Shown here one piece after another: positions 59,133 to 64,000 of a stretch of DNA of 64,000 nt. This DNA is from Saccharum officinarum (Eukaryota > Streptophyta > Magnoliopsida > Poales > Poaceae). The number at the start of each line of letters is the position of its first letter. Position 1 is the first letter of the stretch. The stretch is taken from assembly GCA_020631735.1 (NCBI GenBank), contig CM036201.1, forward strand, positions 79,088,502 through 79,152,501. Reading direction: 5' to 3'. Position numbers and translations under genes: made by a program. The notes below the pieces were generated by a model, which made no database searches, was not told where the DNA came from, and saw only the letters and a program-made list of their open reading frames with translations.

Positions 59133-60836
59133 ATCCGGATCTCTCAATGCTTTATCAATGTCCTTGGGTTCTTCCATTGACACAAAAGATGAGTGAGCAC
59201 AAAATGATGCCAATCTTGATCTAGTTTGAACTCCTCTTTGTATGTCACCAATGATGGAATCCAATGGATGGTCTCTTGCAATGTTAGTTGGTTGAAGCAC
59301 TTGGACTTGATTGCTTGGATGTTGATGTTGATCATGAATTGGAGATGATGAACTAGCCACTTGTTGATTTTGTTGCACTTGAGATGATGTACTAGCTTGA
59401 TTTTGCATTAGAGAACCACTAGCTTGTGTAATTGTACTTTGGAGCACTTGATCTTTGTTGTCATCCACATCAATCACTTGCTTTGGCCTAATATCACCAA
59501 TGTCCATTTCTTTCATAGCATTGGTCAATTGAGTTCCTCTCACATCATCTAAGTTATCTTCTTCATCTTGAGAGCCATTTGCTTCATCAAATTCAACATC
59601 ATGCACTTCTTCAAGTTGTCCACTAGCTAGGTTCCATACTCTATAAGCTTTGCTAGTAGTTGAGTAACCAAGTAGGAAGCCTTCATCACATTTCTTCTCA
59701 AACTTGCTCAATCTAGTGCCTTTCTTCAAGATATAGCATTTGCAACCAAATACCCGAAAGTATGCAATGTTGGGCTTTCTTCCATTTAAGATCTCATATG
59801 GTGTCTTCTCAAGGAACTTGTGGCAATAGAGACGGTTGCTATAAAAGCAAGCCGTGTTGATTGCTTCGGCCCAAAATGAATGACTCACATTATACTCATT
59901 CAACATTGATCTTGCCATATCAATTAAGGTTCTATTCTTTCTTTCAACTAGGCCATTTGATTGAGGTGTATACTTGGCCGAGAATTGATGCTTGATTCCA
60001 AGCTCCTCACATAGCTCATCAACTCTTGTGTTTCTAAACTCACTTCCATTGTCACTTCTTACTTTCTTGATTGTGGTCTCAAACTCATTTTGCACTCTCT
60101 TGATGAACTTCTTGAATATGTCAAATACATCACTCTTGTCCACAAGAAAGAATACCCATGTGTATCTAGTGAAATCATCCACAATCACAAAACCATACTT
60201 GTTGCCACCAATGCTTGTGTATGTAGTTGGCCCAAATAGATCCATGTGCAACAACTCAAATGCCTTGGAAGTACTCATAATGCTCTTCAATGGATGAGTG
60301 TTGCCTACTTGCTTTCCGGCTTGACATGCACTACATAGCTTATCCTTCTCAAATGTGACATCCTTCAAGCCTCTAACTAAGTCATGCTTCACTAACTTGT
60401 TCAATTGCTTCATGCCAACATGACCTAGTCTTCTATGCCACAACCAACCCATACTTGATTTGGTGAGCAAGCATGTTGAAAGTTGAGTGTCACTAGCATT
60501 GAAATCAACCAAGTATAGATTCTCATATCTAAATCCTTTGAAGATCAAGTTAGAGCCATCAACACTAACTATCTCCACATCATCAACACCAAATATGCAC
60601 TTAAAACCGAGATCACACAATTGAGCAACCGAGAGAAGATTGAAGTTCAACTTTTCAACTAAGAGCACATTCGAAATGCTATGATCATTTGAGATTGCAA
60701 TCCTTCCAAGAGCCTTTACATCACCCTTGCTATTGTCACCAAATGTGATGCTATCAATGCCACTATCATTTGATTTGAGAGAGTTGAACATTCTTGAATC
60801 ACCGGTCATATGTTGAGAGCACCCACTATCAAGCAC
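59130..60836 (-). CDS. Copia copy 2 protease and integrase region
   Basis: One open frame of 568 residues. It starts at the protease active site LDSGCSQHMTGD, then the GAG-pre-integrase zinc region (WLWHRRLGHVGMKQLNKLVK, KLCSACQAGKQ), the integrase catalytic core with its acidic residues (HMDLFGP, DDFTRYTWVFFL, VRSDNGSEF, YTPQSNGLVERKNRTL) and the FGCKCYILK C-terminal domain. It ends at a premature TAG directly before the reverse transcriptase (ALRDPD*VNAM). Confidence 0.93.
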   Translation of the reverse strand: MLDSGCSQHMTGDSRMFNSLKSNDSGIDSITFGDNSKGDVKALGRIAISNDHSISNVLLVEKLNFNLLSVAQLCDLGFKCIFGVDDVEIVSVDGSNLIFKGFRYENLYLVDFNASDTQLSTCLLTKSSMGWLWHRRLGHVGMKQLNKLVKHDLVRGLKDVTFEKDKLCSACQAGKQVGNTHPLKSIMSTSKAFELLHMDLFGPTTYTSIGGNKYGFVIVDDFTRYTWVFFLVDKSDVFDIFKKFIKRVQNEFETTIKKVRSDNGSEFRNTRVDELCEELGIKHQFSAKYTPQSNGLVERKNRTLIDMARSMLNEYNVSHSFWAEAINTACFYSNRLYCHKFLEKTPYEILNGRKPNIAYFRVFGCKCYILKKGTRLSKFEKKCDEGFLLGYSTTSKAYRVWNLASGQLEEVHDVEFDEANGSQDEEDNLDDVRGTQLTNAMKEMDIGDIRPKQVIDVDDNKDQVLQSTITQASGSLMQNQASTSSQVQQNQQVASSSSPIHDQHQHPSNQVQVLQPTNIARDHPLDSIIGDIQRGVQTRSRLASFCAHSSFVSMEEPKDIDKALRDPD

Positions 60837-60845
60837 CCAATGCCT

Positions 60846-62681
60846 TCCTCCGGCCTTGTAATTTACCTACAAAACAATTTAATGTCTTTTAGGTACCCAT
60901 ACTTGCTTGGGTCCTTGGAGGTTAGTCACTAAGCTCTTTGGTACCCAAATGGCCTTCTTCTTTGGGCCCATAATTGGTGTACCAACAACCTAGCATGCAC
61001 ACCTTTCTCACCCTTGGTAAGCACATAACAAGAATCAAAAGGAATATAAGGTACATTAGCATTTTTCTTATTCTTGTTCATTTTATTACAATTAATCTCT
61101 AGATGTCCAACTTGCTTGCATCTATTACAATAACGACCATTGCCCTTCACAAAGCGAGACTTGGAGTAGCAAAGGCCGCCTTGCCCTTCTTGGAGTATAG
61201 CCTAATCCCTCTTTGTAAGAGAGAACCTTTGGCTACCCAAGCATTTTAGCAAGCGGGCATCCCACCATAGGCGTTGCCTAATGCGCGGGTGAGATCATCC
61301 ACCTCTCTCTTGAGAGTCTCAACCACAAGTGATGAATCACTAGTAGTAGAGGTAGAGTTGGTTGTGGTGGATGATGATGAGCTACATGAAGCATTAGTAG
61401 GACTAACAAATAAAGAATCATCAATAATATCACATGTTAGTCCAATATCACAAGTGACAATCACTTGCTCCTCCTTAGCTTCCTTTATGAACTTCTCCAA
61501 ATTAAGGTCCTTTTCCTTGATGAGCTCAAGTAGAGTGGAGTGGGCTTCCTTAAGCCTAGTGTAAGCAATTTCAAGATCCTCGTGGTCTTCCTTTAGACAC
61601 TCACGAGAAGCCTCTAGCTCATCAAAGGATTTCCTAAGAGCTTTGAGCTCTTGTTCAATTCCTTTGCACTCCTTACTCATTTTGAGAGCAACAAGCTCCT
61701 CCATCAAGGCATCATTTTTCATTGCTCTTGCAATGAGCTCTTGTTCCAGATTTTGTATTCTTGGTTGTCCTCTTGTAGCCCTTGCTCATTTGATCTATTA
61801 TGCCTAATAGATCATCCTTGGAGTAGTCCTCATCTCTCATCATCACTCGTACAATCATCACTAGCACAAGAATCATCATACACTATCATCATGTTTACCT
61901 TGGTAGGCTTGGCCATAAGGCATGTTTAATGTAGTGTCGAAGATGGATGGCTTGTTGGAGAGGGCAATGTTTGCAGTGGCTCGTCGAGTGATCCTCTCAT
62001 CATCACTAGAGCTTTCATCATCATCACTAATCGGAGTTGTCACTATCCCAAGTGACTACATAACCACCACCCTTCTTCTTCTGTTGAAAGTGAAGTTCTT
62101 CTTTGCTTTCTTCTCATTCTCTTTCTTATCCTTCTTGTTCTTCTTGAGCTTCAAGTCCCCATTATGAAATCTCTTATCTTCATAGGGGCAATCCGCCACT
62201 ATGTGATCGGGGCTATTGCAATTATAGCAAAGGGTCTTTGCCTTATAGTGTCTCTCCTCTTCCTTGCCCCATATCCTTTCTTCTTCATGAACCTTCCATC
62301 TTATGCACAAGGAGGGCCATGGTCTCATCATCGAATGGATCATCATCATCACTTTCTACCTTGCTCTTGCCTTAGAGGATGAGCCTTGAATGCAATGGGC
62401 TTCTCTTGCTTGACCTTGGTCTCCTTCTTCTCTTCTACCTCATCTTATCATCATTGTATTGGGCATCGGTCATTATATCTCCAAGTACATTGGTTGGTTT
62501 GAGCCTTGTCCAATCCTCTCTAAAGATCATTCTTCTCAAGGTGGCAAACTTCTTGGGTAAGCACATCAAGAACTTGTGTGAGAAGTCCTTGTCCTCAACC
62601 TCTCCCAAGCCCCTTGAGATCATTGACAATGACTTGGAGCCTATAGAACATCTCCGGGATGGATTCATCATCCTTCATCTT
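60846..62681 (-). pseudogene. Copia copy 2 gag, several frames
   Basis: From the gap inward: a UBN2-type gag core (FSHKFLMCLPKKFATLRRMI, LKPTNVLGDIMTDAQYNDD, 62,671-62,435), a zinc knuckle CYNCNSPDHIVADC (62,352-62,056), a coiled-coil rich region (ALRKSFDELEASRECLKEDH, 61,722-61,246) and a second knuckle CNRCKQVGHLEINC (61,150-60,929). Several frameshifts separate the pieces. Two CCHC knuckles and a long coiled coil fit the large gag of SIRE/Maximus-like Copia elements. Confidence 0.8.
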
Positions 62682-62781
62682 NNNNNNNNNNNNNNNNNNN
62701 NNNNNNNNNNNNNNNNNNNNNNNNNNNNNNNNNNNNNNNNNNNNNNNNNNNNNNNNNNNNNNNNNNNNNNNNNNNNNNNNN
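62682..62781. other. Assembly gap (100 N)
   Basis: Exactly 100 unknown bases, the usual placeholder for a gap of unknown size. Sequence on the left is Copia gag, on the right unrelated, so the true distance and adjacency are not known. Confidence 0.99.
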
Positions 62782-62849
62782 AATGCCAGCACCTTAGACA
62801 ATGCTAACACGAGTCTTTCATTCATACACCACAAGACGCAAATAATGAA

Positions 62850-64000
62850 CGATTGCTTCCACGCGGGCTTTTGTCTGTTCGGACGTCGTGCGCCACACTC
62901 CGTCTCATCGCTTCCGCCCACGCTGATCGCCCTCGCCTGCGGCGCGCGCCTCGCCCGCAACACTTGCTCCTTCCCGTCGCTTGCTGGCCCATCACGCGCC
63001 AGGCTTGTCCAGATTCGACCCGCGTGTCGCGCTGCCCGCCTGCCACAGCCATCCCTCGCCATGCCCCCATTCTGCGTGCATTGCCTCTGTTCTCCCCATC
63101 TATCGTTGTCTATCTCACGTCAACTGATAGTAGAGCGCCTCCTGGTCTCTTCTTCAACCCCCAACGCCATCGGGATGCCTCGCCGCAGCCACCCCTGTCG
63201 ATGACCGCTGGGCGCATGTGCCGGGGCGTCTTGTGTCATCGCCAGCTGAGCCAAGGGCACCCATGACCATGGCTGAATGCTAGTGGTGCTTGCGCGCCGC
63301 CGCTCACCGTCGACTCCCACCCTGACGTCTGGAATCAACTGGCCTAGGCCTCCTCTCCCTATATTGTAAATGTATGTTTCAAGTGTTTCGGAAATATGTT
63401 GCAGCTATTTCATATGGATGTTGCAAAAGTAGATCAGAGATGTTGCACATGCTGCATATGTTACCAGGGTTTTTGAGGCATGTTTTGTAAGCGTTTGTTC
63501 GAAAAGTTTCATCTGTTCCAGACATACGTTGCAGGTGTTTTGATCTGGATGTTGCATATGTTTCACACTGTTATAAATAGAATGTTCCAAATGTTCTATC
63601 TGTTTTAGTCTTATGTTATAACAAGTGTTTTTATGTTGCAAGTGTTTTATCTGGGTGTTGCATATGTTTTACACATATATTGCAAGTGTATGTTACAGAT
63701 GTTTCATCTGTTCTAGACGTATGTTGCATTCAAGTGTTTCATGTTGCACATGTTTCATGTTGTTCGGAGAGTCAGGGGACGCGGGGAGTGATAGATGGTG
63801 GCACGTCACGAGCGCTAGGGAATGGGGCGCGGCAAGCCGGGGGTCGACGGACGTGGCGCACGACGCGCTGGGAGCCGGCGGTCGGGGCGCGACGGGGCAA
63901 GGTGCGGGGCAGGTCGAGTCGAGGTGGACGGGGCGGACTGCGCGTGCGAGGAGAGTCGTCCGGATGCACTGGCGCAGTGACAGGAGTGGGGTGCGTTTGC
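62850..64000. repeat. Second copy of the ATGTTGCA-core dispersed element
   Basis: GC-rich left part (62,860-63,350), degenerate repeat core built on GGATGTTGCA, ATGTTTCAAGTGTTT and TTTTATCTGGGTGTTGCATA (63,365-63,765), GC-rich right part from 63,770 to the window end. Same layout and orientation as 30,060-30,890. Open frames inside it follow from base composition and are not supported as genes. Confidence 0.65.

Larger units (their letters stand above)
54517..62681 (-). mobile_element. Copia LTR retrotransposon, copy 2, running into the assembly gap
   Basis: On the - strand: gag, protease, integrase, reverse transcriptase, RNase H, non-coding 3' part, polypurine tract (complement of ATCTCCCCCTTGTT at 56,501-56,514) and 3' LTR. 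It is the same family as copy 1 and, unlike copy 1, keeps the front of pol and much of gag. The gag start and the 5' LTR are lost in or beyond the gap. Its 3' LTR was inserted into a Gypsy-like gag. Confidence 0.93.

Noticed and set aside
62659..63204. Open frames spanning the N gap
   Set aside because: Their translation crosses unknown bases and the flanks belong to different elements.

Overview
The window is nuclear DNA from a plant, almost certainly a grass. The evidence is: intron-containing genes with GT-AG boundaries; very GC-rich 5' ends on otherwise AT-rich DNA; Stowaway and Tourist MITEs of grass type; large Copia and Gypsy LTR elements; an L1-type LINE; a CACTA element; a Mutator-like element; and a piece of plastid DNA carrying trnN-GUU. 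The repeat families point to a panicoid grass (sorghum, Miscanthus, sugarcane or maize relatives), but the species cannot be fixed from sequence alone. A run of exactly 100 N at 62,682-62,781 marks an assembly gap.

Host genes that look functional are few and well separated. COX15 (heme A synthase, seven exons, + strand) covers about 1.1-6.6 kb. A small secreted CEP-type peptide hormone gene lies at 9.34-9.58 kb. An intronless NF-YC transcription factor subunit lies at 31.5-32.1 kb. A divergent pair at 44.5-47.2 kb consists of an uncharacterised three-helix membrane protein (- strand) and a BURP-domain protein (+ strand) whose second half is intact but whose 5' reading frame is ambiguous.

Broken host-derived genes are as informative as the intact ones. 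They are an F-box-associated gene with several frameshifts (24.95-26.1 kb), a related C-terminal remnant (20.3-20.7 kb), a PRP40-like WW-domain fragment with a nonsense codon (23.05-24.5 kb, - strand), and a CLC chloride-channel fragment with two nonsense codons and no CBS domains (47.8-50.1 kb, - strand). The NUPT at about 21.7-22.9 kb lies between the F-box remnant and the PRP40 fragment.

The rest is mobile DNA. Two members of one large Copia family lie in opposite orientation: a 5'-truncated + copy at 13.57-18.16 kb and a nearly complete - copy at 54.5-62.7 kb that runs into the gap. Their LTRs (about 1.94 and 1.98 kb) carry an unusual cluster of CGCGTCCGGTC repeats. The second copy sits inside the gag gene of a Gypsy-like element (about 51.2-54.5 kb). 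A nearly complete LINE lies at 37.05-42.1 kb (- strand). A 4-kb Mutator-like element (32.84-36.83 kb) has inverted ends and a 9-bp target duplication and carries a nested hAT-like insertion. A CACTA element with a clear TCA target duplication (27.67-28.97 kb) is nested in another inverted-repeat element. MITEs fill the spaces, one of them nested inside another at 255-854.

The points most worth following are: the copy of the COX15 3' flank embedded in COX15 intron 2 between direct repeats; the CEP gene; the MULE and its cargo; the MITE-like element with a tandem-repeat and GC-rich interior at 11.6-12.2 kb; and the palindrome-rich LTR arrays. No clearly novel multi-gene system was found.
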